The notes: generated from the letters alone by a model not told the origin. A stretch of 64,000 nucleotides of DNA from Pyxicephalus adspersus (GCF_032062135.1 NC_092862.1:61067306-61131305); one strand, 5' to 3'. Counted from the stretch's first letter, positions 35,126 to 47,883 are shown. Program-made: numbers and translations.

Positions 35126-36162
35126 CAAGATACAGAGCTTATATAGCTTATAATAAAACATTTCAATTTTCATTACATACAGTGTCTTTTTTTAAACCTA
35201 GCAACACATACCCTGGGTTTCTGAGCTTTTTTGGGCAACGCAGGTAGAAGAGCCCAGGGATGCTGGATGCCCATCAGCCAGGAAATAAAGTGTGTTGCAT
35301 CTAAGTTGCATTTTCTAATGCACATTATAAGAAGCCTAAAGAATGCAGTATAATTAGAGTAAGCATTTTCAATACAGGGAAAGAGCCTGTACAACAATGC
35401 AATAATGCAAATAATTAGACTTTACCATATTGTTTTTTTTTCTGGTATTATTCCACTGAATTACAAAAATTATTTTTTGTGACACTATGCCTTCTTCATT
35501 ACACACATTGACTCCTCAGATTATGACTGCATTCATGGCCAGGATTTTGACAAGTAGCATTCTTACACTGAAGGGAATGTCATTTGTTTAAACAAATACA
35601 AGTTTTACACAGCTTGTACTTTGTCACAACATAACTGTAATTTCTCTTTGTACAGCACTAAAAAGATTTTCCTTTATAGGATTAAGTGGATTAGGTTGGT
35701 TATATGGTAGACAAACATTGTGTTAGCTTTGTTAAGTGTACAGTACCTATTATATATAAACAGAAGAAACACGAAAGAGATGTAATAACAATAAATAGTG
35801 AGGAAAAAGTCAGGCAAAGTCTGATTATTTTGGACCTTCAACCAGTAAGGAAATACGTTTTTTAAGAATTGGCTAGAATGATGTTTCCCAAAACTGTTCA
35901 TATATTATCAGTGCATGTTTTCAGGTTCCTTTTACAGAATGTGAGGTCACCTGTTCAATGTTGTTCTTTTAAAAGGATTACTATTAAAGGTAGACTCAAA
36001 ACTTTCTTTTTGATTTTGGTATGGAATAGGAAAGGGTTAGAATTTATAATAGTTTGGTATTGCTCTCCCCCAATTTTCTGGGTCAGGAAATAAAGGGAAA
36101 TCTTTAAAAAAAACTAACAATGCTGCTGACCACCCTTTGACACACCTAGTGATTCAAAAATG
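35126..36162. other. AT-rich non-coding DNA, nothing recognised
   Basis: No gene or repeat family is recognisable in this kilobase. Confidence 0.5.
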
Positions 36163-36539
36163 CTTAAAGTGGACATACCACTACATTTAGCTTACACAGT
36201 CCCCAAACCACCTTCTAAAAATGTAAAATTACCTGAAAACAAAAACATCACAATTATACATTTCTTACCCCTGGTCTTCTGCCTGCAGCACCCAGAGTAG
36301 AATGACATCATCGTCCTTTGGAAAGATTCCTGCTGAATTCACCCAAAAGAGGCTCTTGCAAAGGGCTGCAACAGCATTTCTCAACATTTATAACATAGGG
36401 GAACCCTTGAAAAAACTTTCAGGTCTTTTTTTTTTTAATGTTTTGTATATTGCCTGTTACTTGAAAGTAAGCCAAAGTAAGTAAAAAGGGATGTAGAGAG
36501 GTAAGTCTTTTTATGTAATCCTATACAATTATAAAGATT
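36163..36539. other. Non-coding DNA with a possible short-element end
   Basis: It starts at 'cttaaagtggacataccac', which resembles the AGTGGAAC-type element ends at 28786 and 39451. No matching right end was found before the TA-flanked element at 36542. Confidence 0.4.
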
Positions 36540-36541
36540 TA

Positions 36542-37084
36542 CCGTATTTTTTGCCATATAAGACGCACTTTTTCTTCCCCAAAACTTAGGGGGAAAAGTT
36601 AGTGCGTCCTATACGACAAATGTGTTAAAAAAAATAATTAAAATATTATACTCACCCGATACCCGATCCTGCGTGTGTTTCTGGCTGCAGCGTGTCTCTC
36701 TTCTCTCCTCTGCCAGCATCGTGTTTTCTCCTGTCTGTAAAGCAAAGCGAAAGAAGCCGGCACAGCGCCACCTGCTGTTCCCTGTCCTAACTGCCGTACA
36801 ATAGAAAAAAAGCACAGAGTGATCAGAAGGGGAATTTGAATGACAGAGTGATCAGAAGGGGAGTTTGAATGACAGAGTGATCAGAAAGGGAATTTGAAAG
36901 GTACAGAGTGATCAGAAAGGGAATTTGAATGGCACATGAGTGATCAGAAGGGGAATACCGGTATGAATGGAACATGAGTGATCAGAAGGGGAATAATCTT
37001 TCAGAAACTTTTTTTCTAGATTTTCCTCCTTTAAAATTGGGTGCGTCTTATATTCCGGAGCGTCTTATACGGCGAAAAATACGG
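36542..37084. mobile_element. TA-flanked inverted-repeat transposon, non-autonomous
   Basis: The left end CCGTATTTTTTGCCATATAA and right end TTATACGGCGAAAAATACGG are inverted repeats (about 17 of 20) flanked on both sides by TA (36540-36541, 37085-37086). Sub-terminal 'gacgcac' and 'gtgcgtc' are also inverted. The 543 bp body has no transposase and holds a ~30 bp tandem array. The TA duplication suggests the Tc1/mariner group, though the family is not certain. Confidence 0.8.
36811..37000 (+). repeat. Six-unit ~30 bp tandem array inside the TA-flanked element
   Basis: The phrase 'gagtgatcagaaggggaa' recurs with its GATCAG at 36821, 36850, 36879, 36910, 36942 and 36980. Spacings grow from 29 to 38 bp because of small insertions after 'tttgaatg'. 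Confidence 0.93.
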
Positions 37085-37086
37085 TA

Positions 37087-38860
37087 ACTAAAAAAATCTT
37101 AAAACAAACTATGCTCTCTTTAAAGAAACAGTTGTAGAACTCTCTGGCTCAGTCTATCTTTAGTCTAGGGGTATTTCTTTGTAAACTCAACATTAGGAAA
37201 GAGAGTCAGGATATACTGTGTCAAGTGGCTGTAGTTCTAAATCTAGATAGTAATTCATCACATTTAATGTAAATCCCAGATTTCTTCTCCTCCATGGCCT
37301 AAGTTCGGGCTGAGGACTACAGTGCCCAGACAAGACAACTAAGAATCTGCCTCCTTTGGAGCGGGTTACCCTCACAGCTACAGTCCCGAAACAAGCTCCT
37401 GTCAAACTAATTCCTATCCTTTTTCAGAAACTTCTTCCCAATATAAGGCAGATAATAGGCCATGACTTCACACCTCCTTCCCAACAGTCCAAAGATGTCA
37501 GAGACCTAGCTAAGCCAAGCCAGCAACTCCCTACACACCTGGACTTCTACTGCCCTATGGCAGGGGAACCCCACACTCTTCATCCTCCAACCATTTTTCT
37601 GGTTCATACCTCCTGCCTACATGGGAGCCATTCTAGCCCATTGGCTGTCAAACAATTATACCTGGATAGTGGTTGGTTTCCTCACTAGAACCAATTTTTT
37701 TTCCAGCAACAGAAAGTAGCCAGCCAACACACCTAAGGAATAATTAGAGCCCAGACCATTCTAGCAAACTTTCTAGACCCATATCCCACTTTAATTGTAT
37801 ACCAAAGGGGTGTTGCACAGTGTTATCCCACCAATGTAGAACAAAGTGTAGGGTCTCTCATAAGGCCGTCCCCAACCATGCATACTTACCTGATATACAT
37901 TCCTTTGCAGCTCCTCAGCAGTCAAGGTAAAAACTCTAAGGTATGAAGAAACACAAGACCTGCTCCCCTGCGGTAGTGCTCAGGCCTATTATTAGCTTGC
38001 TTACAAAGCTGAACTAAACATTGGCTGCAGAGGAGGAAGTTGGTGCTAGGGAGGGCAGGTAAATGAGTATATGGGGGTCAGGAGCTATTATTTTCACTAC
38101 AGGGCAAGGTGACAGTGTTTCTTTAGGCATATCATAAATCATTTCTGTGCTTAAATGTTTTTAGCCCTTCTTTAACCACAGTCTATTTTACCATACCAAA
38201 AAAACATTCTTGAGCTATAGATACGAATGCCAGGTAAGTGAATTATTTTGACTAAGGTACTACATTCATGTAATAGTTACGTTGGTGCTTTTATCATTAG
38301 TAGAAACAGTCTCAGCAGTAAAATATGCAGATAAGAGGCAGCACCATTTGTAGATAGAGAATGCAGCAAGCCAAGCTGAAAGGTGAACAATCGGGCACAT
38401 CAGGAATACACCTGTGCAGACATATCTGAGACGCCAGCACAGAAGCCAGTTTATAAACATTTTCTCTGCGCATCCTGTAACCTGTTCACCTGAAAGTATA
38501 TTTAAATTGTGATGACAGATTAATTGATTCCATATCAAGCCAACCATGAAAATATTAGACAAAGTTGTTTCTTCTGTGGAATTCACACGACAAGCTGTTC
38601 AAAGTGACCAATACTGCATTTCTTTGAAATATGTACAATCTTTCCTTTTCTCTTTACTAGCTTACAGTTTCTAAGTGTTTGCTGCCATAGGTAATAACAG
38701 GTTCAGAAGAAAGGCACGGATTCATTATCAGTTAGGTATTCCTATGCTGTTAAAAATCTTTACTCTTACGTCATGTGTGTGGATATATTTTTTTTTAATA
38801 TATTACGTTTTTACATGTATACAATTTTTTTTTAATATTTAAAACCTAACATTTTGATGT
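37087..38860. other. Non-coding DNA, no gene supported
   Basis: A 110-codon open frame at 37356-37688 has a Pro/His/Ser-rich translation with no recognisable domain. Its neighbourhood ('ctccatggcctaagttc', 'aggactacagtgcccag') looks repetitive. I leave it uncalled. Confidence 0.45.
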
Positions 38861-38867
38861 ATTTTTT

Positions 38868-38925
38868 CGGAGGCCATAGTAACAACCTTGCTTAGTAATT
38901 CTCAAGGCAACTTAGGTTGGAGCGG
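38868..38925 (+). promoter_or_regulatory. RFX/X-box-like motifs
   Basis: 'ggccatagtaac' (about 38871-38882) fits the right half RGYAAC and part of the left half of the RFX X-box. A second half site 'aaggcaac' lies near 38903-38910. X-boxes mark many ciliary gene promoters. Single motifs of this kind also occur by chance. Confidence 0.3.
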
Positions 38926-39113
38926 CTATGTGATGACAGAGGTTGCAGTACTCGAATGTCTGTGACACAGTATAGGTTTAAAACAGAATTGCAACGTCAC
39001 AACTACTTGCTCCCAAAAGCCCCTGTTTAAAAAACAATATACATAAGGTAAAGCTTATGTAATGACATGTCAGTGTTGCTCAGTCCCCAAGCACTGTGAG
39101 CCAAGGCTGTGTG

Positions 39114-39223
39114 ATGAGGTTTATTGACATTTTGGGTTCACAGGAAGTGGGATGGATAACAGAAGTTGTGCAGTGGTTGGGACTTGACGCGGTTGGTCCA
39201 TTGGTGACAACACTAGAGCAAAG
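39114..39223 (+). CDS. Candidate first coding exon of an unidentified gene (tentative)
   Basis: An ATG opens 36 codons (MRFIDILGSQEVGWITEVVQ and on through WLGLDAVGPLV) and ends after two bases of a codon at the consensus donor AAG|GTAAGT (39224). The frame is open back to a TGA about 50 nt upstream of the ATG. The residue pattern EVVQWLGL looks protein-like (helix-forming, SAM-like at best), but I recognise no family. X-box-like motifs lie about 230 bp upstream. The first acceptor-like site downstream (39855) leads to an immediate stop in the required phase. The alternative is chance openness, which is quite likely at this length. Confidence 0.25.
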
Positions 39224-39450
39224 GTAAGTTAATAAATTTTAGTTGGTATTAGCTAGTTCAATTTTTATTTGAAACTTATGCTATATTTCCACTCTTAAGT
39301 ATATCTAGTACCTTTTTTTTCATTTTGAATTGAGAAAGTAATTGACTAATGTTAGTTGTGTTTTGTCATCTGTGTATTATGCAAGATATGTAGTTTACTT
39401 TTTTTTTTGTCCCGTAGACACAAAAAGAAGTGAAAAAAAATCTTTCTAAA
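39224..39450. other. Spacer, nothing recognised
   Basis: It would be the start of an intron if the candidate exon just upstream is real. It is AT-rich with T runs. Confidence 0.4.
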
Positions 39451-39746
39451 TTAAAGTGGAACTTTTATTAAAATAAAAAAAAATACTACTGGCCCTTATT
39501 TCCGCAAAGCCCTTGATCCCTCCACATCTGGCCTCAATTTGGTTCCACGACATCCTAAATTCCTCTTCATTTTGGTGCAGAGGAAGCACTGGGTGCCGCC
39601 ACCTTCTCCCATCTTCTTCCTTCTCCTGCCTTTGTCTCCCAATCTCACACTGCACAGATGTGAAATCAGGTGACATATCCTGCTGTAACTGTAAAAAAGC
39701 CCCTTTTTTATAAAAAGTACAAATTGTGGTGATAGGTCCACTTTAA
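39451..39746. mobile_element. TTAA-flanked MITE, AGTGGAAC ends
   Basis: It opens TTAA-AGTGGAAC and closes GGTCCACT-TTAA, giving short terminal inverted repeats inside a TTAA duplication. It is 296 bp including the TTAA sites. The CT-rich interior ('ccgccaccttctcccatctt') creates long open frames on both strands, none of them protein-like. Confidence 0.75.
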
Positions 39747-40921
39747 GTAAATCCACTTTATCAGCATAACTAGAGTTCCTATTAGAAGATTTCTCTTTCA
39801 CACATGTTTTGTTCTCTATATATCCTCACAATGTTGTTTTTTCTTTTTCTTTAGGTCTTAGTGACAGTGTTCACCAGCACAACCAGAGTGAATCTCTCAC
39901 AAAACAAGGAACAACAATATTTGTTTATTATATAACAGGTTCTGTTTTCTTTATACATAGGTCAACTCACTGACCTGTGTGGCAGTTGTAGACTTTTGTA
40001 AATAATGTTTAAAGTAACCTTAAAATGGAAGGTCCACTGGCCAGGCCTCCTGTCCTAATGATTTACTATACATAGGTGCAAAACATACCTGTAAAAGGTA
40101 AATTTAGGTTTCTACTTACCCAGAAGAAATCAAAAGTCAGTGTTTAGGTACAATGCAGTAGCTCAGGAATTAAAAATATGATGAAAATATTGCTTACTTC
40201 TGTGATTTTCATAAAAATTGTTTTGTGTTTGTCCTTCCTTCTCTTGAATGTAATGGTGTAGTGTGTGATATCCAGCATTTTCCTTGCTATTCTCAAGCCT
40301 AGAAAGTAATTCCTGACCTACTCCCTCTCTTTTTGCAAGTGTAATATGAAATAATGCGTTCCCTATACCTTTTAGAGGAGTTTGTATTTTACTTGGTAAA
40401 ATAGAAAGAATCACCATAGAGGAAGCAGAAGGTAGGTTTAAATGGATGCCAGGTATCTGTTCTTTCATATTCATATAATAAATGAAATATATTTTTTTTT
40501 TACCTTTAGTTCTATTTTATTCCACTTATTGGACAAGACCTACAAAATCATACTGACTAGATTAAAGTTTTACCTTGGAAAATATTGAGAAATACAAGAA
40601 AGAACAACTAACATTTTTCTTTCAATATTTCTGGTTGCTTTCCTTTCAAAATATGCCAGAAATGCGATCAATCTTTAGATTTTAGCTTAGGACCTTGGCA
40701 GCCACAAACAGAAAACAACATAAACATAACCAATAATGCCTACATTAAGAGCATTCTGTAGTTTTAGGAGCTACTCACAGAGAGACAGTTTGATTGATTG
40801 GATGGTTGGTAGAATTTTAGGAAATTTAAAGAGCAATGGCAAGCAACAAGTTAATATGTGAACTACTGAACTGTTACTTCAGTCCTGGAAAGTCTGCACT
40901 AAAGACCAATCAATTAATTAT
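39747..40921. other. Non-coding DNA, nothing recognised
   Basis: No exon is supported. The stretch at 39857-39970 could be read as open after a weak acceptor, but it lacks conservation or a donor. Confidence 0.4.
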
Positions 40922-41089
40922 ATTAAAGTGAATCTGAACACTGTCAATACAGAACAAACCCATGGGATTACTTAACCAGACAGACTTAGAGAGAACATTG
41001 GCAAAATATTCATATATCTTGTAAAGTGAATTTGTTATTTTTGTTACTTCACATAAGAAATGGCAAAATACAGGTTCACTTTTATTCCT
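40922..41089. mobile_element. Short MITE-like element, TTAAAGTGAATC...GGTTCACTTTTA
   Basis: The ends 'ttaaagtgaatctgaac' and 'caggttcacttttatt' are inverted relative to each other and resemble the AGTGGAAC family ends. It is about 165 bp with no coding capacity. Confidence 0.55.
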
Positions 41090-42040
41090 TATATTCATAT
41101 GATGTACAGTGCATGATTCCTTTTAAGCCTTACTATGTGGTGGCTGTATGTATGCCCAGCATAGGCTTAGACAAGGCTTAGGCAAGGAAGAGTATTTAAA
41201 TATTGGACTCGCTATTTAAAATGTATCTCAGCTTAGCTAGAAGCATTTAGTTAGCAGGGTGGTCAACTTTGCAGTATAAAGCCTGGAGCCACTTAATAGG
41301 AAGGTTGTATCATCTAAATTGCCAAAATGCCCCAAAGCCAGAGCTCATTCTGATCCACCAACAAAAAGTTTTATTTAGACCAATCAATGTCCATTTTTTT
41401 TTTAACTTCTCCATTGCTAGGGTTCAAAACGCAGTGCCATCTTTCAAAGTAGGGACACTTGAAGATATGCTGCCATCTAACATTGATTTTTCCAATGTAT
41501 TATAATATAAGATAAGCAGAAGCAGTGTGGGGAAATCAAATCAGGTCATGTACTCATATTAGTATTGATGTTTTTCATGTGACCTAAACCCAAATAAAGT
41601 AGATGTGAACCATACCTGAAGGACAGTGTGTCATAAAATGTCCCTTTGTAAATAAAATGTATTTCATTCTTTGTTGCATCTCTATCCATTTCCTGTGTAA
41701 ATGTACTTGCTTTAGTGTTGGCTGCATGCATTTCTTAGGGTTCTCAATTGTAATACCAGTGGAATAATCCTTAATAACACATTTAGGTTCCACTAGAATG
41801 TGTGTAGACTAATATGTGACAACACAGAAGAGCAGTTCAGAGACAGAAACAGAATGTTGTCATGCCACAACAAGAAGTCGCTGAACATACAACTTCATGG
41901 CAGGTTTACAAGATTTTCTTTGAATAAATGCTGCAGATTTTATGAAAAGTATAGTAATGATGATATTTGATGATGATATTTGAATATTATTATAAAGTTT
42001 TTCCGAGATTTTAGTTATTGGGCCTGATTTTAGGTCAATG
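41090..42040. other. AT-rich non-coding DNA, nothing recognised
   Basis: No gene or characterised repeat was seen in this stretch. Confidence 0.5.
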
Positions 42041-42136
42041 GGCATGATTTATTAAAGCTCTCCAAGGCTGAAAAGGAGAGATCACTGATGAAAGTGTATC
42101 TTCTCCAACCTTGAAGAGCTTTAATAAATTTAGCCT
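42041..42136. mobile_element. Short hairpin element, GATTTATTAAAGCTCTCCAA family
   Basis: The left arm 'gatttattaaagctctccaa' pairs with the right arm 'cttgaagagctttaataaat' across a loop containing 'gatcactgatgaaagtgta'. It is an internally deleted relative of the element at 62891-63113. Confidence 0.8.
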
Positions 42137-44644
42137 CAATGAGCTCAAACAAAAAGCATCTTGTATAAAATTGTAAAGAACTGTCCTTGTTGCCAAAAAA
42201 AGAAACGAGGTTTCTAGTTGTTTATATGTCTATTCTGTAAAAAGGATCATGATTGGTAACTATAGACAGCACAATTGAATGTTCTTTCTCTTTCATTGGA
42301 GGCACTTTGATGTGTAACTTTCCAATATTGGAACTACGAAATAAATGCCCTAGAGTAGCATCTTTAAAATATATATGGCAGTTAAAAAAGCCAATAATAA
42401 ATACATACCCAATGCTGCCCATAAAACCAATCAAATGTTTATTATATACTACAGAAACAATCAGTGTCTATCATAAAAAAATAATCATTGTCTTTCTTGT
42501 TTATACAAAGAAATCTGATTATAGAAAGCACATTTACCTTTTATGTATTACGTACTGATTTTGGGTGATCATGGTTATATAGATAAAACAGTATGTGAAA
42601 AACATTTTTAAAACCATTTTTATCTGTATAAAATACAATATAATTTGTATATTGTATTTTTTACAATACTTTTTTGTAATATGACATATGAAAAACCAAT
42701 GTCTATTATAATAAATAAATCAAAATCTATAATGATTTTCCAATGATTGAGTTGTTGTAGTAATATGTCAGCTTGAAATTCCTGGTGTTTTGTAACAATT
42801 GTATTAATAGAGAACAGGTTGCTGCATCAGCTAGGATTGACACAGACATGCACAATATGTCAATGTCATCCTGGCTGTTATTATCCTAGCATTACCTCTG
42901 TCTTGATTTCTTTTTTAGTTTTTGCCTTGCCCTAGGTAAAATTTACGCTGAAAAGGAAGACCATTACCTGAAAACAAAAGCCGTTGGCTCAGAGAATCAC
43001 CTCCTTAATTGCTGTTTTTACTTCCATTGTAAAGAACTGTCCAGCTTACAAGAGGGCTATAAGAAAAGCTGGCTGTTAGGAATGTATAAATATATTATTA
43101 TCATCATTTTTGAATGTCTACAGTATGTGGAGTAAAGGTAAATTATATGTTTATTTCTATTTCTAAAAGGTATAGTTACACTGCCAGATATCAATGGAAT
43201 TTACTAATCTGGGAGAAGAGTTTTAGCCAGTTTGAAAGAATTTGATGTATTGCCTTCCCTGTTCAGTTAATTATTATATACATATAATATATTATATAAC
43301 ACAGGAAAAATGAAACCTGAATCATGTAAAACATGAAATCAAGTCTATTCATATAATGTGTCCACTTGTATAAATAAATTTCACATCAACAATGGTATGA
43401 CGAAAATTAGTGAAAACTCAAAATGATTCAGACAGTAAACAATTTAGGTTTCCCACAGTATTGTCTTTCGTAGTGTTATCATAATCCTAAAGCCTTTATT
43501 TAAATCTTTCTGAACTTCAACTCAGAGCAGGGCATGTAAATGAGGTGCAGAAAGCCAAGTTTGGAGACAATATAAGAGTCAATGAGCACTTAACACATAG
43601 GTTCAGAAGCTTTGAAAGTGTTCCAAGAATGCAGGTGTGCTAATTGCCATCCTGATGATGTACCTCCGTCACTCTACTTTGTGTCATCACTTCTCAGCAG
43701 GTAAACCTTGTTCTCTGAGCTGAATGTATAGGAAGAAGCCATTGCACTTGGACAATTGGACAACAGTCAAACCTATATCCTGCTTTACTGGTCAGTTCAC
43801 TTTAAAAAAATAAAGACATACCTATGAAGCCTAGATACAGCACCAATTATATATTAATGGGAACCCAAAATGTACATTCATTTGTGTATACCAGACAGGC
43901 TCCTGCAGATCCAGGTATATTTGTTTCAGAAATGAACACAAATTAGATGTCTTTCAGCATAGACAATAGTCTTTTGATGTGATTGTTCACCTGTCATATC
44001 AATGTACATGGTATGACTGTTGGACTAAAGTTTGTATTGTGCATCTTCACTGTCTGCTTGTGGCCTTAATCTACTGAAATCATTGCTAATAGATAACAGA
44101 CACTGAAAGTGTCAGACAAAAGATCTGATGCGTGTTTTTCTCACGTTTGATGGGGCTTTGAAAACTTTGAGAACTTCCTCTACAAACCTGCAAGGGATCA
44201 ATTATCACTAAGTGGTTTGTTCATCAGTGTAAAACATATAATTATTGGTAAGGCTTTGAATACCATTGCTTATGCATATTGAAACATATATTCCTATATA
44301 CACCTCACATAATCTTTATATTTGTGTTTCAGATGCAGGTGATACAGTTGAACTCAAGGCGCAAAGCTAAATACACAAATAAGGCTGACTTGTTCGACTC
44401 AATCTACTGCTTGAAAGGAGAAACAGCACAATGATGAACTGATCACTCTATTACTTTGCTCCCTTCTCCAATCATGCTACCTGGAAGTCAACATACGTGA
44501 CTTTCTACAAAAATAAGATCCACATTTCTCTGATCTTGCAGTTTATTTCACTACATGCATAAAATCCTTTGATGAAAAACCGTCCACCTGACATCCTAAA
44601 TGAGTATCAGATCAGTGATAAGATATTCCTTTTTCTTCTTCTTC
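42137..44644. other. AT-rich non-coding DNA, no gene supported
   Basis: A piece at 43792-43802 ('cagttcacttta') resembles a short-element end. Two stretches with splice-like borders (43635-43700 and 44333-44434) were examined and not accepted. Confidence 0.45.
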
Positions 44645-44832
44645 TTAATATTATTATTATTATTAATAATATTATTAATATAATTATTATTAATAAAACG
44701 TATTTATGTAGCACCAAGATATTATGCAGTGCTGTACTAAAAATAGGAATTGTAAATGACAAACGGATACAAACAATAAAACAGGAGGAGAGGAGCCTGC
44801 TCAGAAGAGCTTACAATCTAAGAGCAGGGGGA
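44645..44832 (-). repeat. SINE 3' tail with ATT/AAT tract, reverse orientation
   Basis: The ATT/AAT tract (44648-44697) is followed by 'cgtatttatgtagcacc', 'ttatgcagtgctgta', 'ggaattgtaaatgacaaacg' and 'aagagcttacaatctaag'. This is the reverse complement of the SINE tail. It retains more of the sequence upstream of the tail than the copy at 10335. Confidence 0.85.
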
Positions 44833-47203
44833 AGTAGCACACAATAGGATTATATAGGCCAATTAATTATTTGAATGCCATACAAACATCTCTGACCCTC
44901 CAAACATAGCAAATCAATTGTGTCTGCTGACTCAACTGAAAGGCAACTCAACTCAAGCATATTTCCAGAAAATACTTTCCCATCTGCAGTATGTTATGCT
45001 TATCCAAACTCTGCCTTGAAGTTTTTACACTTCAAGACTTTTCAGGAACATTTTTCAAGTTGCAGGTACACCTGCAGAGTGCTGTCTGCTAATTGACCCC
45101 TTACAGAAGTAATATAAATATACCTTATTTATTCATTATAATGAATACTACATGACAATTTTTGTATTTATGTTACTAGTGTGTACATAGCTAAATGTTT
45201 ATAGTTATTTAATAATGTTTTTCATGCTGTGGTCACTGCAGATAAATCACTGAATTTTCTGTTTTTATGATACACAGGGATGGCTAAAGTTGAGTTAAAA
45301 AATCTTATTGTGTTTAGAATTTACAATGGCATTCACATTTTACATTTATTTTAGGCTATTATCCTTATCTGCAGTGTGCCTAAAGGGTGGAATTTTCCAA
45401 TGGGCAGTTGACGAACGGGTTGATAATTTGCAGCTTTGAAAATATGCCCCAATATTTTAGGCATTTAAGTAATTTATAAAAGAATATTAGGTCAAACAGA
45501 CATGCATCTTTTTGACTGAATTTTGCACAAGCTGACACTTGGAACTGGAGCAATGCTTTTGCTTTGTTTGTATAAAATATTGTCAGTGTTGACAATGTGT
45601 AAAAACATTTGGGGGTTGTGCTCCTTTGTGCGGTTTGTGTATGTGTTTTGACAATTGCATCTGGATGAGTAAAGTCTTTTAGCAGTGACTAGCTTCACTT
45701 ACTTTAGATCAGCAGGGGCATACACAAGTCTTCAGAATGTGCTGTGTGTACAGAAACCTCGGTCCAACAGTTCCAAAGGATTCTTTTACATTAAAGGAGG
45801 GGACAATTTCCTTTAAAGTGTGCACCTAAACTTTGTTTATTTCTCAATTCGCCTTTGTCATGCGACCCTAAGAATCCTGAACAAAGAACTGCTGTCAAAT
45901 GCTGTCAGAACGCCTCATTTGTCTCTCTTTTAGATGTCGTGCCTTGAAATTCCATGTAGAACCGCTTAACACTGGAAGGATACATTGCAGGTCCTGTAGC
46001 TGAATGCTGTGCTATACATATTATGCTTTACAATTTGTTACTTGTCAAAGAAGTACAGACTCCCCTTTGAAAATGGGTTATTTTATTGTAAGAGATTTGT
46101 CTTCATTTGTCTGTTCAGTTAAGAAAGATATATACGTTTTCACAGATGCTTTGAATGGTATACTAACCTGATGGCATGCACGGATTACACGGGTGCCCCT
46201 AATGTATATACATCAGATACTTCTAGAAAGGAGGAGAGCCAGGAGGTTTTATGAGATCTAGAAGACTATATTATTTGAGTGCACAAAAAGGTTCCCTGTT
46301 ATCTCATTATCATTATTCCATCACTACCATTTAGAAAATCTAGTCTGTTTAGTAAAGATATCATTTGTAGCCTGTGAATTTTTAGATTTAAATATTATTA
46401 TACAAATAATGACATTAATAATTACATTATTAAAAAATTCAGGTTGTAGCACTAAATCTTAAAATAATTCTCATATTGCAATTTACAAACTATATTATTT
46501 TTTACAAAGTATTAAACTGTATTAGTTTATATAATAAATACGGTGTGTCTCCAGCTACTAACTGAGGGGATTTTGTATATTTAATTGATTGGCAGGACAC
46601 TCCCAATATACATATAAACATGACACTGTAACGCACATCCCAACCTAAATGTAATGTTTGTAAAAATTTAAGGATTTCAGAGTAAATCTTCTTTGACACC
46701 AGTCATACCAAACCACCCAAAACCCAAGATCAAAAAATTTGTTTTAAATGGGAATAGGTGGGTTCCGTCATCTGCTGACTTTGTACATCCCTTGAAGACC
46801 CCAGTGGATTTCCATACAGAGAGTTTGTTTTTTCTGCCTATTCCATGAAGCCCACATTGAAAGCTTTTGTCTCTCACGGCTAGGTTCCCTATATTTTTTT
46901 GGTTTTTCCAGTGTTAGGGATCCCGCCAAGATGGCAAGATCTTCAGGTTTACAACCCAATTTGCACTTGTAGGATGTCTAAAACTACTTGTGTTAAGGCA
47001 GATAGCTGTGTGTTCTGCACTTTACCCTAAAGCTGACTTTAGGTAAACATCAAAATACACAACTGAAATACATACAGTATATAGGAACTGTTGTCCTTGC
47101 TCGATGATTTGTATTTCTTCCCAGCCAATACTGAAATTAGGTATTCCAGATTTTTCAGCCAGTTTGGTGACATTTCTCTGGTGCAAATAAGCAAATACTT
47201 TGG
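44833..47203. other. AT-rich non-coding DNA, nothing recognised
   Basis: A 26 bp imperfect palindrome of the form TTAAAGGA...TTTCCTTTAA lies at about 45793-45818. No exon is supported. Confidence 0.5.
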
Positions 47204-47290
47204 ACCTGATTTACTAAAGGTATCCAAAACTGGAGAAGGTAAACCATCCAGGGTTACCTAAGGAGATCCAAAAAAAAACTTTAATGGATT
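47204..47290. repeat. Fragment of the CTGATTTATTAAAG hairpin family
   Basis: 'ggacctgatttactaaagg' followed by 'tccaaaactggagaagg' is one diverged arm of the family found at 42041 and 62891. The other arm is not recognisable. Confidence 0.45.
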
Positions 47291-47883
47291 ACTTTAAAAT
47301 TGTTTGCGGTTAGGAAGCAAAATATTTCAATCCTTGACCAGGTCAGAAAAGATAATAGTAAGAATTACTGAAAGTACAATAACATTGCTGTCCTGTAATT
47401 TATTACAATTTTACAAAATTCCAAGTTTACAGGTTCACCAAGGTTCTCAACTGATGATCTTGATGAAAAATGACTTTTTCATGTAGTACCAGAGCAAGAA
47501 TATGGGATATAAGTCTGAGAACTTTCTGAATTTTCTAGAAGATTTGAAGGCAACAACTTGACCAAATAAAGAAACAGAATTTGTAGCTACAGTAAAAAAA
47601 CATATCTTGATTGGGAGTAAAGTGTATTTAAACCCTAACCAATAGCTGCTTAGGTGGTTCCCCAGTGGTTTCCTTTTTGGTTGTTACTGCTTAAGCTGCC
47701 ATAAAAAACTACTTTGTCAGTGTCAAAAGTGTTTTGCAAAACTAAACTTTTTATAAAGTTTCGTAATGTTGCTTTTGGTATTTAAAAACTAATATAAAGC
47801 GTAATGAGTGATGAAAAAAATCACATAGGTTTGAACAATATTTTTTACATGTTTGTTTCAATATTAAAATTATTTTTTTTTTT
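47291..47883. other. AT-rich non-coding DNA, nothing recognised
   Basis: No gene or repeat was recognised. It ends in a T run abutting the hAT element. Confidence 0.5.

Noticed and set aside
37356..37688. 110-codon plus-strand frame
   Set aside because: No domain, splice site or codon-level sign of a protein was found, and the neighbourhood looks repetitive.
43635..43700. 66-base open stretch with AG before and GTAAAC after
   Set aside because: It is in a phase that would fit the candidate exon at 39114, but it is short, has a weak polypyrimidine tract, and its peptide (CANCHPDDVPPSLY...) matches no family I know.
44333..44434. 34-codon frame directly after a good acceptor (tttgtgtttcag)
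   Set aside because: In the phase needed to follow the candidate exon it stops after three codons. Read from its own ATG it has no recognisable similarity.
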